DNA of 64,000 nt from Leidyana gryllorum EB-2025a (Eukaryota > Apicomplexa). A program made the position numbers and the translations under genes. Positions 31,658 to 43,242 of this stretch are shown here, piece by piece (position 1 is the stretch's first letter; each line of letters begins with the position of its first letter). The DNA is taken from contig JBLWGC010000230.1 of the NCBI GenBank assembly GCA_048772705.1, positions 496,001 through 560,000 of the forward strand. The letters run 5' to 3'. The notes under the pieces are model-generated. The model ran no database searches. It saw nothing but the letters and a program-made list of their open reading frames with translations, and was not told where the DNA came from.

Positions 31658-33197
31658 CTATCGCTGCTGAGAGGGATTGGTCGAACCCGACAACACCAAG
31701 TGGGCCTGTCCTTTACTCTGTGCTACTTTGAGAGCCCGCAACGTCGGCATGACCTCATGCGGATCACCAGACCGTAGCCGATGAGCTGACACAGACATAG
31801 TTGGCAGAGAGTCATGATATCTTACCTTGTTCTAATCGACGAAGTTGTTTCTCCTTCTTCGCCGGTCCTGATTCTTTACCATGGAACTTGTGAGACATGT
31901 AGCGGAAGGCTTGAGAAGAGTTCTGAGTAAGAGGTGCCGAGCAGACACGTGTGTTCAAAGCTCTGGGAGACACTGCGAAGCTTACCATTATATTGCCATA
32001 CTCATCCGTATAGTCGATCTTGACGTCGTCTTCATCTGTGCCACGGGTCAGCAGTTGTTTACAGCGTCCACCTTGGTCGACTGTCCATTTTTCTACTTCG
32101 AGCTCGCCCTTTTGCTTTGCATAGGCTATCGCGGATGCAAGTCCGCCATCGATTGGTGCTTGCTCCAAGACATCAGTAATCAACTTGCCATCCTCGGGCA
32201 GCTCAGGCAAATCTACGAATTCTGTGGTTACATTGTTTGTGTTCATTGCTTTGGTGGCAATACTGCTTTCCCCAATTAAGAAGCGTTTGCGATCTTGACG
32301 TTTTTCCTCGAACTTTTCAAGAGGGGTCATAACACTCTTGGCGAACTCTGATGTGGAGCTCAGACTCATTCCCCCACTCGCAGGTTTTATATCGACCATC
32401 GCACGGACCAATTCCTCCTCCTCAATTTCCTTTTTGACTTCAATCTCGGGCTTCACGCCCGCTACTTTGTTGCTGCCTCCGACTCGATCCAATGCAGAAT
32501 ACAAAGCTTGAAACTCAGACTCCTCCTCGTCTTCACCTTCGCCGGCTGTCGCCCACACTTCGGGCCGAACCATTGCTTCCTGCTGCACTATGGGAACGCC
32601 TGGGTGTGCCGTTGTCTCGGCCACATCCCCTCCACTCGGAGCCTCCAAGAGCGCACCCCAGTCTACTTGATTCCGTCCTCGGATATGTGATTGTGCCTTC
32701 GCTGGGGCACTCTTGAACTTTTTGGTCGCTGGGACAGGCGCAGCTGGTATCGGTGCCATCGTGAAAGTCTCTTCATCAATCGGAAGTGGGGCGCCGATAC
32801 CCTCCTCGGCACCCTCCAGCTCAGCGGCTGCTATACTCCTATAGCCGCGGTCCTCAATCTTCCGTTTCCCCGGGTGTTTCGGCCCTGTGGTCCGGATGTC
32901 CTGAAATTGGTCGTCATCCTCGCCGGATAAGCCCTCGTCCAAGACGTGCCGGTCCTTCAGTACTACAGTGGTCTCTTGACCCCTCTCCAACTCCAACTTC
33001 GACCTCAACTCCAATACCACTCCCGGCACTTCAGCTACCGGCAAAGCTTTCCTTCGCTTCTTGCGACTCTCTTCAGCGAGGTCCGTCAGCTCAATCGGCT
33101 TACGATTACGGTGCTGCAACACCCATTGGGCCACTTCATTAGTACCACCCTGCTCCCCGTCAGAAGAAGAGCTATCGTCTCCTTCACCATCTCGCAT
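31658..33197 (-). CDS. SNU66: Tri-snRNP protein SNU66/SART1
   Basis: Component of the U4/U6.U5 tri-snRNP needed for spliceosome activation. Three exons (31986-33197, 31826-31922, 31658-31785; introns 63 and 40 nt) sum to 1437 nt and 478 residues, shorter than human SART1 (about 800). Diagnostic parts are GQETTVVLKDRHVLDEGLSG near residue 75, GGLASAIAYAKQKGELE, DVKIDYTDEYGNIM and QAFRYMSHKFHGKESG, ending in HLVLSGS as in SART1 (YIVLSGSG). The 63-nt intron is in frame without stops and holds the ACACGTGTG core (31945-31953). Seven A residues sit immediately before the ATG on the sense strand. It assembles with PRP8, encoded 20 kb away. Confidence 0.88.
31945..31953. promoter_or_regulatory. ACACGTGTG core (SNU66 intron 1)
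   Basis: Nine-base core with one outer base changed; inside the 63-nt intron 31923-31985. Confidence 0.6.
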
Positions 33198-33279
33198 TTT
33201 TTTTAAGTCAACTGCACTTGATTAGCTGTTAAATCCGTCAGTTAAACAAATCTGTCAATCCATTACAACATCTAACTAA

Positions 33280-36200
33280 CTAAATCCATTGAGATACATA
33301 ACGCAGATCCTCCATCCCGAATTTCCGACTCCGATCCCGATCCATCACCTCATAGAAGGCTGATCGGGCACTCGACACCATCCGTGCCCCCCACGGCTCC
33401 CCGCCTTCCCATGGATCCTCTGTGTCCAATAAGACTCCCGGATGCTTCGGACTCTTCGGATCACATATCTTAGGCTTGTACTCGAGACTCCTCTTGTTTC
33501 GGAGCCACCCAATCAGCAGATTCGGATCCTCCTTCTCTCCCAAAAGGTACTCAGTCGGGTTCCCATACGACCGAATAATGTGACGCAAATGTACCTCTGC
33601 CTCCTGCAGTTTGTCCAACAACTCCGAATTCCGCACAGACGCTTTCTTCCACCCGCCAAGGGCAATCGCGTGAGCCATTTTGTGGTTCCCTGTCTTTGCG
33701 TAGTCCAAATACCGATACCATTCACTGTAGTCCCACCCCGGCGGGAACCAATGCCGTGCTGACGAACACATCCATTCTGGCCTGACTCCAGGAGGTACAA
33801 TGTAAGCTTTAGGATTCGTAACATCAGGGAGCAATCCACCGCCGTCCAGATATTTGAGCAGGAACTTCGTAATGATGGGACATTCACCACAGAACATGTC
33901 CATACAGTCCCACAACATTCCTCGCAAATCTAGATCAGGCCGCAAGGGGAGCTCAGCAACCGTATGTCCGAACTGAAAGCCAAGGCAATGCATCATATCA
34001 CACACTCAAGTTCTCTCGGCACTTACCCCGTTGTAAAAGGCCAAATCCCAGTCCACCACCTCTTTTCCTTCAATGAGGGTCACTTTGCCATTGTCCGAAT
34101 TAGCACTCTGTCCACCCCAATCAGCGTTCTCGTACTCCAGATACTCTTCACCCTCAGATTCCAACTGTGGATCGTCCAGCCAATCTGGAACTGCTGACTG
34201 CTGCTGCTTCTGACGCTCCCAGGCTTCACTTCGCACAGTCTGTGACTTCTGCCACAGCGACATGTCTATCGTAGTCACAGTCAGCGAAGGTGCTGCGCCG
34301 TTCGGCAACCACTCTGCAGCCTGGATGTCTTCTCGAGTCCACAAACCGGGGATGGTCGTCCACCGTAACAATTTGCTCAATATTTCGGCGTTCTCAGGTC
34401 GCACCAATGCCTTGAAGAAACAGGGCGGTACCTGCAGTCCGTCAATTCGCCAAGCATTGTCGGGGATCAACAACATCGTCACAGGACCGGCCAGACTCCA
34501 TCGATCGAACATTCCACTTTGTTGCATCAGATATTGAAGACGACTGAATCTCGGGCTGCTTGCGATAAAGTCCATTAAATTAGGAGCACCGACGTTCCAC
34601 GGGGGGAACAAAGGTCCATCAATCTTGTAGATAAATCCGTTTCGACATTGTACTATCTCCACGACTCTTGCCTGGCCATCGCCGATCAGAACCTCCTGTC
34701 GTCCACCAGGAAGGTCTACCAACTCGATCTTTAGTGTGCGCCCCTTCATCTCCGTTCGTTGCTCTAATATTCGTTTGGCCTCAATCATTCCAGGTGGGAT
34801 GATACGTTTCACCACGTGATACATGACTAGTTTCTCAAAGTCTTCCATGATGTTCTTGCCTTGCACGGCCATCCGTTGTCCATGATACATGTCAGAGTAT
34901 GTTGGTGTGGGCATATACTTCGTTGGAGAAAGACAGGGATATCCTTCTAAGGGGTTGCACGTCGGCTTTCGAACACCAGCTAGATTGCGAGCAGTAGCTT
35001 GGCCAGTTGAATTGTGTTGGTCTGGTACCTTCTCACCAATAATGTCAAACTCATCTCCAGCGGTCGCCGCTATATCCGGTTCGGACGCTTCAATGGCCGC
35101 CAGATTTCTTCCAAAGTTGAACGGACTCTCGAGATGACCCTTTCGTAGTAGCCTCCCTCCTCCTGTCCGCTCACGAGGTATCTCCATATCCCCATCACGC
35201 CCAGTTTTGCGACGCAGAAGATTACCATCACTCCCCGAACCTTGAAGACTATCAAGATCGATCGGTAGATTCGCAAAGGCAGCGTCCACCGGGGCAAATA
35301 TAGTCATACCGACCTTTCGCAGGGAGGTATACTTCTCATTTGCTTGGATCGCGCCGCCCAGGGTCGAGAGATCGGATTCTCGTACCATGGCTTCCAGAGG
35401 GAAAAGGTCGGGGATAGATTTGTATGGAATGAATGGCAACGGACGCTCCAAGGGCTCGATGTCGTCTTCGGCAGTCGTCATGTAGAAGGAACTCGAGGTG
35501 AACAGCGTGCTGCTACTCTCTTCCGCAGCGTCACTTGTGGAGGTTGATGGGAAAGGCGTTGGCGAAGAGCTCATCTCTGCAGATCTCGTACTAGAGTCAC
35601 TCGACGTGCTCGAGTACATGGACGTCGATAAACCCGTGCTGATGTCCGACGTGGATGAAGTACTCTCCGCGAAAGAAGTACTCGTGGCGGACCAGACCGA
35701 GTCGGTCGACGAAGAGAAACCTTCCTCTACGCTGCTCGACGTCGAAGCCCATGCTTCCGTCGCGGTGCTCGATTGGTCTTCCGAGTTCGTACTGCTATAC
35801 ATATTGGCAGAAGTGCTGTCAGCAACAGGGCTGGTGGAGCTGAGACTTTCGTCACCAGTGCTTGTAGTGATGGGATATGATGGACGCGATGTGAGGTCCT
35901 CGGTGGAGATCAACGTACTTGTACTTGCAGCCGACGCGGTCTCTGACCATTCAGCTGTAGACGCGCCAAGCGTGGTAGAGACGAATGGTTCTCCGGTGGA
36001 AGTCACACCATCGGTTGAAGAAGAATCCTCGTCCAAAGTCTTTTCCCATTGTGTGGTGGTAATGAACTCGCTCGAACTCGCCAGCACACCCACTGTGCCA
36101 ATTCGATCTTCGCTGGAGGACCAGTCTGGGGTGGTTGATTCTTCTTCATAGGTAGTTGACACACGAAGCGATGTGGATTCAGAGTCGTACTCGCTCGTCG

Positions 36201-38400
36201 TAGACACATCAGACACCTCTGAACTGGAGTCCCAAGGGTCCTCGGTCGTTGAGTAGTCCTCGGGTGGTGAAGTGGATGTGTAGGACTCGCTCCGCGCCCA
36301 TGAAGTGCTGCTTTCCACCTCCTCAGAGGTAGGCGATGAAGACGACTCGCTCGCGTCACTTGATGTCGACTCTTCTGGGGCTGGCGTTGAAGTCTCGGAT
36401 TCACCGTCCTGGTCAGGTGATGTGGAGTATTCCTCTGTAGCAGTATACTTGTCCGAGATCATAGCTGAGCTCGTATAAGCCAAGGGCTCGAGGGTGAAGT
36501 CCGTAGTGACAGTAACCGACAGTGTGGTGGATGTTGAAATCAAGTCTTCGTCGTCATCTTCGTCCTCCGCGGACGTACCAGAAGAGGATTCCGAACCCGT
36601 AGTCGGTTCAGGTGGGCTCGGGGACGACGAGCTCAGGTCTTCGGTTTCTTCCTCATCAGTAATGTCACTGGTACTTGTGGGGGGTGGCGATGACGAGTCT
36701 GAATCTGACTCATCTTCGTCCTCGGCTTCGGCAGTAAGACTAGTCGACAGCGTTGCTGGCGGCGTGGAGGAGGTATCTTCGCTACCGTCATCATCGTCTG
36801 GCTCGGTTGTAGCGCTGCTCACAGCTGTTGTAGATGTCGATCCATCCTCATCACTTTCCTCTTCTTCTCCTTCCGTTGAGGTCAGATCGGCAGTGGAAGT
36901 CGCGCCTGGCGATGAGGCTACGTCATCCACTGCGCCCGTGGAGGAGCTCTCGTCCCCTTCCGCAGTCGAGAATGTTGATAGCCGAGTGCTCGATTCCATA
37001 TCATCCATGTCCGACGTGGAAGTGAGGGGAGTTTCTGTGAATGTACTGTCGGGGCGAGTTGTTGAAAAATCATCAATTGTAGAGGCGGTTGAAGACGATA
37101 GGGGAGATTCTGTCGAACTCCAGTCTGCAAGGAGCGATGAAAAATCGACGGTGGTGGAGGTTAATTCGAAATCAGAAGTGGTGGCTGAGGTTTGTGTGCT
37201 AGAAAGAAGGGACAAGTCATCAGTGGTAGAGGACCAAGGATCAGTGGATAAGGGTGAGGGAGTGGATGTGGAGTCATAGAATATTTCGGTGGAAGTGGTG
37301 GACACTTCTTCTGACGATGTTGGTAGCATCGACGTCGAAGTAAAAGGCCAATTCCAATCCGAAGTGGTGGACAGAGACTCAGAAGTCGTGCTGATCCACA
37401 ATTCGTCAGTTGAGGTGGTGGGGAATTCGGTGGTCGTGGTGATCCACAACTCATCCGTTGAGGTGGTGATTGATAGGATTGTGCTGTGCTCTGTGGAATA
37501 CGACTCACTGCTCGTGGTGGCATCCTCAGTAGTGGCCCAGCTCGATAATGTACTGGTAGAGTCCTGCGAGGAGGTCATGATCGTGCTCGTTGAAGACACG
37601 AGTTCGTCCATATCACCCTCCTCTTGCGCCCATATGGACGCCGTGGACGTTAAGGTGCTGGTACTTTCCGTTATGTAGGATGTCGATGTTTCGGCTCCTG
37701 GTCGCCAGAACTCGCCCTCAGCATCTCGACCTATTTCTCCAGGGGCTGTGGCATCATAGATCTTATACTCTTCAGCGTCATTTTCATCGTCTCCTTGGAG
37801 TTGTCGCAGGGGTGGAGGCGTAGATTCTGATGACACACTGTTTCTAGGCTTCCCAAGATACCCATAGAATGAGGGCTTATACCCATCATAGGAGCGAGCG
37901 CGCATCTGAGTTTCGTACAAAGATCGTCCAGTCTCATTGGTGGGAGACGAAGGGGGTGTGAGGGAGAAATCTGGAGGCGTTTCCATTGATCTTCCTTCTG
38001 AGACAGAGGGACGAGACTTTCTGGGCTGCTCGGCGCCAGTCAACAAAGTACGCGAATTAAGACCATTACTACTACGGTCGGTAGGCATGACTGGTTTGAA
38101 TAAACCTGGGGGAGAAGAAGCTGCAAAATGGTGGATGGACATCTGGTACTTACCGTCGTCATGAGCGTGTCCATCTGGTAAGGCGTTTCCGGGGAGAGTG
38201 TCATACTCATATACTGGGGTCTTGTCTGCTGGGTTGCGGCGGTAGTCTAGTCTGTCATGCCGTGCTGCCTTCTTGCCGGCACGTTTGGTCTGCCTGGCAA
38301 CTCGCTTGGATTCCTTTATATTCGTTGTGAGGTCGGCGAGCGAGGGATTGGGGAAGGTTATGAGTAGACCGTACAAGCCCCAGAGCGTAATAGGGTACAT
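33280..38400 (-). CDS. Large secreted fasciclin (FAS1) protein with mucin-like Ser/Thr domain
   Basis: Three exons (38154-38400, 34027-38105, 33280-33972; introns 48 and 54 nt) sum to 5019 nt and 1672 residues. MYPITLWGLYGLLITFPNP is a probable signal peptide. From roughly residue 240 to 960 the protein is Ser/Thr-rich with acidic Asp/Glu groups (repeats of the TSTSxxxxSS type), suited to heavy O-glycosylation. FAS1-like domains follow: GMTIFAPVDAAFANLP is the classic FAS1 H-box region, and a second is seen near LMDFIASSPRFSRLQYLM...MLLIPDNAWR. The last exon contains a Cys-bearing globular part (CMDMFCGECPIITKF). There is no C-terminal membrane span or GPI signal that I can see. A role at the cell surface or in matrix adhesion is inferred from the family. 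Confidence 0.75.
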
Positions 38401-38522
38401 GATTAGCGCAAAATCTTCTGATAGGATGGCGGAAGTCTAACTAGGGCTGTCTATCTGTGTCGCATTGTGGGTAAAGCAAGCGCGAGGAATTGTGTGTTTG
38501 GTAACGAACACCAAACGCTTAT

Positions 38523-41319
38523 ATGTTTCTGCTGACGGTGCAGTTGGTCGGTGCCGCCTACGTAGCATTAGTTTTGGATGCCAACCTCATCCGTAGGGGT
38601 CGTTCGGTGTGTCTTCCTTCCCACAGACTGTTTGCAGAAATCCTTGGGGCAGCATGTTGGGTCTTACTGGCGCTCGACTGCCTGCTGTTCTTGCATATGC
38701 TACTGAATTTCAGTAATGACTATGCTGGTGCGTTAACGTGACCGGCTTGCTTTCTAAAGTGCTCTAACAGCGACTAACGGGGCTTTCCAGTGGCAAGGGT
38801 TCAGTTGGATGATGTTGGCCAAGTTAATCATCTTGTACAACTTTGTGTTTAATTATGATGAAGAGTTGGGTCACCGGGCTGAGATGGCTAGAGATCTGGC
38901 TGAGTCAGCCTGGTATGTTTCCGCTCTCTACGGTGCTGTGGTGAGGCGAGTAAGTTAATTGTAATGTGTTGGCAGCTTTTGTACGCTGTACTGATGTTCC
39001 GAGCTGCGTATCAGCTATTTGGGTCCCCCAACAAGTCACTGAGTGTGGAGTCATCGATTCACATGGACACTATTTTCCATGTGGTATTGGATCTGTTGGA
39101 TATAATAGTGGCCTTTCAATTTGGGCAGCAGCGTTTCAAGCTGCAGCAAGGCGATCAGTGGCTTGCGCACCTCAACTGCGTATTCTTTGCGATTGGCTGG
39201 TTCCTGCATTCGTACAGCTTTCCCACGGGGACGTTCAAGATCAGCGGGCTGGACAGTCACGAGTCCCAGGCGAATGTGGAGAGTGACGTTTTCTTGGTTC
39301 GGAAGCAGGTGGCGATGGTGTCGATCATGTTGGTTGACTTTCCTCTTCTGTTCGTTCGTTGTTACATATGGATTCACTATCCATTGACACCGGGGTTGCA
39401 GCCTTTTATATTCAAGAACATTTTGAATCTTCCCTTGTCGACCTTCCGTTTGAATCAGTGTCGGGCAGCGGAGAAGGCGGAATTGGGTCATTTAACTGAG
39501 GCTGAGGCGATAAAAGAAGGGCCACGAGGTTTGCATCGAACGGGAACTCCTTCGCCAGCGAGCACTCCGAGGATATCGGGCATCACAGTGAGACTTTTAG
39601 TAGTTCAACATTACCATTATACTTTGTGGTTACAGCCAGCCCCAAACAATCCCTTTGGATTTGCCCAGAACCTCTCTCACCAGGGTGATCATGACGACAG
39701 CAGTGAGTACAGAGTGTGGAGAGTCCTGTTATATCCCCAAATGCCGCCGTTGCAGTAAGTTCCAGCAGTGCCTCGGACATCGAGTTGCCGGAAGACAAGA
39801 AGCTCCAGCCCCACAATTTGCAGACGTTGGTCGATGAGATCGAAACTGTACGCTCGTTACCGGTCAAGTCTTTCGGCATTGTCAACATCGTAACTAAACT
39901 ATGGCACACAATGGTTCACGGAGGCCGTCAATCCTTGGCCACTCGCCTCATCAACACCCCTCCACAAGGCTACTTTACTCAGATCCGCTTGATCATTTCG
40001 TTGTGGCTCCCTCTTCTGTGGCAGATTCTCACTGTCACCTTTCATCTCATCCCCATCGGGTAAGTTTTGAAGGCAATTTGGGACAGACGTTTGGGACAAC
40101 GTCTTGTTTCCTCCCTTGACCCCCTCATTGCCCTTTTCTGCCCCTCACACTTGCAATGCAGAGAAGCTCGAGTTGATTCCTTGACTTCGGGACCGTGGGC
40201 GATCCGAGGATGGTGGTTTCTGGTGTGGTCGATTGGGGGTTCTACCTTTGGCATTATCCACTGGTTGTGCTGGATAAGGTTGGCGCCGTGGCGAGACACC
40301 ATTTTCACTTCAGCCTACTTTGCGATGGACTGTTTGGTGTTCTGGCAGGTGGTTCGGGCGTGTCGACTCTCGAACCTCTTTAATCTATCCATTATGCTGT
40401 GGCAGAATATCAATTCTTCCCCCGTCTACACCGAAGCCATAGTACTCTACTGTCTGACTTTGCCCTGGATATACCGGATCTTCATGATGCTCCCCTATAT
40501 GCACATGAGTTTGTGGAAGCGTCAGTACGCCCGTTTCGTCATTCAGCGGCCGACTAACCCCGTCGAGAATCTCTTACCACCAGAGTACCGCATGCCAGTT
40601 GCTGGGCCCAGACCAGCGGACGAACACGGGTTCGTTTCGGTCTCCTCACTATTGATCTTCTTCAACTGCAAATATCATCTGGCACCGCCTGCAGTGCACG
40701 AGTTGCTGATAGGACCCGATCTCTTCAAAGTGAGCCCACTACCCATCTCTCGCACCCCATAGCGCTGCTTGGTGTGCGAGTTGCTTCTTCCTCATTGCCC
40801 ATTCACGCCTCTCTGACAGAGTGTACGGCTGACGGACATGTTGTTGACCCGCGACTGGATGCTGTTGTTGCTGCTGCTCTGGACTCGGGGGCTGGCGCTA
40901 CTGATATATATGGAGCGGCTGATGCTCATCATGCCGCCTATCCACGCGGTGCTATACTTAGCTTATTTGGGAATGAGTCAAACAGTGAGTTGTCCCAATC
41001 TACTTGGAGGGCCACATATCATTTAATCACTCGCCCCGCTCAGGTGCGTCTGTTGGCGATGAGACGACATGAAGTTCGAGAATTGTTTATGAGTATACTG
41101 AGCTCCTGGGAAACCATCTCTGACAGCGCTCAGACAGTGGTGCAAGGGATGTTGACAGAGCATGGCGACCCATCAGGCGTGCTGAAAACGTTGCGTCTCG
41201 AAGCAGCCAAACAGCGCCACACAGACCCCAAGTTTCTCACATTGGTCGATCAGAGTCAAACTCTTCGAATTCGAGGTTTCTTCTCCTCACCGGGAGAAGT
41301 ACTTCCTCCTGTCACTTAG
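38523..41319 (+). CDS. Multi-span membrane protein of unknown function
   Basis: About eight exons can be joined in frame from ATG 38523 to TAG 41317-41319. The first exon has two hydrophobic stretches (LLTVQLVGAAYVALVL, LGAACWVLLALDCLLFLHML). Later exons add more spans (WMMLAKLIILYNFVFNY, FHVVLDLLDIIVAFQFG, MVSIMLVDFPLLFVRCYIWI, LIISLWLPLLWQILTVTFHL, WWFLVWSIGGSTFGIIHWLC, WMLLLLLLWTRGLALLIYME), so at least eight to ten in total. Between them are a Ser/Pro loop and a DDDS-type linker. The soluble tail begins at VRLLAMRRHEVRELFMSILS and is about 100 residues. I know no matching family; a channel, transporter or scaffold are all possible. Its stop interlocks with that of the convergent gene. Confidence 0.6.
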
Positions 41320-43213
41320 GGTCGCGGCAGTTGAGTAGACTCTTTACTGCTGCAAGGCACCGCGACGACTGGTGACGCGTTCTGACGCATCTTGAGCACG
41401 AAAAAGATCGTGACCACCTGCCGAGCGAGACAAAGAATGTGTGTCAGGGGGGGGTGGGGACCACGCAGAGCAGAGAACGCAGGCAGAAATTGCTGCTCAC
41501 CTTCCACACAAAGCAAATGATTGACATTATCTTTGTCATATGGGCCATCCCGGACTCTGGCGATCGGAAGGTTTGGAAGTTATAAAATATCCACACACAA
41601 TCCAATACACACGATCTGCAGTAGAATTGGGATCACTCGATGAAACTTGACAGAGCCAAACTCACAAACAGAGTGTCAGGACCACCTTAAGCAGATTAGA
41701 GCGGTCCCAGCGGGTGTCGGGCTTCAGGTTGCACCAATACGCAACCGCTCCAACCATCATATCGAGGTAAAAGGCTCTGAAAAACAGCTCAAGTTGGCGC
41801 CACACCATTTACCCGCAACTCACCGCGTAAATGAGGCCAAACACGACAATGCTATGAACCCAATTATGACCACTTGGCAAGCTCTGTCAAAGTTGGTGGC
41901 GTTCACGCTGAACATCATTTGGTCAACCGTCCAGTTGACAAATTCGTCAGGTCTGGTCACAGCCGTCTTAAGAACAGTGATAATCGTCGACGGTCCCGGA
42001 GAATTGCTGTCGGTTCCGATGAACAGCTTTTCAAACTGATCCATCTCAGCCTGCCGTCCCATTTCGTCTCGAGCAAGATTCGCCCTCTCGCCTTGGTACT
42101 TCCGCAGATGAGTTTCGTAGAAAGCCACCTTGGATTTTATCCATTGCATCGCCAAGGTCACAGAAACCTCTGCCATATTCTCGCCATGCAATGTCACCAC
42201 AGCCTCATGTTTTGCCTGATCAGCCAATGGAAGCAAATTGAAGGATCCTCTAGCTTCCGATCTCAACCTATCACACTCAACATCCCGCCCAACCATAGAT
42301 AGTCGACACTCACTCGTCAGTCGCTGAGTTTGAGGAGACCAGACCCAATTCTAGAGTCCCTTCAGCTTGAGGCACCTGACTGTTAAAAAAGGCGCCGATA
42401 CACGCGTGTGGAGACAAAGAAGGCATAATTCAGGCTTACAAGGCGAACATCTGGTTGCAGAAGATGCTCGACTCCATTCGGGATCTCAAAGCCGTCTCGT
42501 TGCATTGATCATCATATTGTAGCGACACTCTATAGGCCAGGTTGTCCTCTGTGGAGACCCATGCCGAGCAAAGCACCATTGGAAAGCAACTGAACGGATG
42601 CTTACGGTTCAAATCCAACAACGTGTCATTCTTGAAGTCAATGGTGAGGACTTGAACTACCAATCGTTCGTCTTCGGGCTGCTACAGACATGGACCACAC
42701 GTGTGTGTCGTCGGTGGCTTACAGGAGTAGTGCATGAATTCACACACGATTGTAGAGCTTCTTCGCAATAAATGATATTAGTCTCAACATCCTGGAGGGC
42801 CAAGTGCAAGCCGACAAGCTCGTCGAGTCGATCTTTGCGTTCTTTGAACAGAACATTTAGGAAGCCTCGCCATGTCCTCTGCCGAACTTGGCTGAAGAGG
42901 CGTTGCGTATGAGCATCGTCCTGGTCTCCCCAATTGATATTCAGTGTTGCAGCCTGCAAAGTGTGGGTATGGCACAATCATGGTTGATAATTACCCGGTG
43001 GCGGAAAGCATCGAGAACAGTTTGATAGGTAATAGGGATGTCTTCTTGATCGGCGTCCAAATGGAGCTGTTTGCGAAGTCTTTCTCTATCTCGTTGTTGT
43101 TGTGCTGCGTCTAGTGCAACACCAAATTTGACTTTGGACTGTGAAGCAGTGGTGGTGAAATCAGGGTCAGGGGTTGGGGCGAGGAAAGCCCTCTCGGGTA
43201 GAGGGGACGTCAT
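41316..43213 (-). CDS. C2-like domain protein with C-terminal membrane spans
   Basis: At least nine exons joined by short introns. The N-terminus (MTSPLPERAFLAPTPDPDFT) is soluble, followed by coiled coil (QQQRDRERLRKQLHLDADQE, KERKDRLDELVGLHLALQDV). A beta-rich stretch reads LVVQVLTIDFKNDTLLDLN, LAYRVSLQYDD, SSIFCNQMFAF and EGTLELGLVS, closing with VVTLHGENMAEVSVTLAM; the strand pattern resembles a C2-like sandwich without the Asp loops of calcium-binding C2 domains. A second coiled coil follows, then four hydrophobic spans (CQVVIIGFIALSCLASF to VVTIFFVLKM) near the C-terminus, the last part distantly recalling AGTRAP-like membrane proteins. The family is not recognised. Two introns hold the palindrome or a one-base variant. 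The stop TAA is the reverse complement of 41316-41318. Confidence 0.5.
42696..42705. promoter_or_regulatory. CACACGTGTG palindrome (intron of the C2-like gene)
   Basis: In a short intron of the minus-strand gene at 41316-43213. A one-base variant (ACACGCGTGTG) lies in another intron of the same gene near 42,400. Confidence 0.65.
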
Positions 43214-43242
43214 CTGATAATACTTTTTTCATTGTGAGAGGG

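Noticed and set aside
35498-37678. Long plus-strand open frames rich in Val and Ser
   Set aside because: Antisense to the Ser/Thr/Asp-rich repeats of the fasciclin protein; codon composition alone keeps this strand open.
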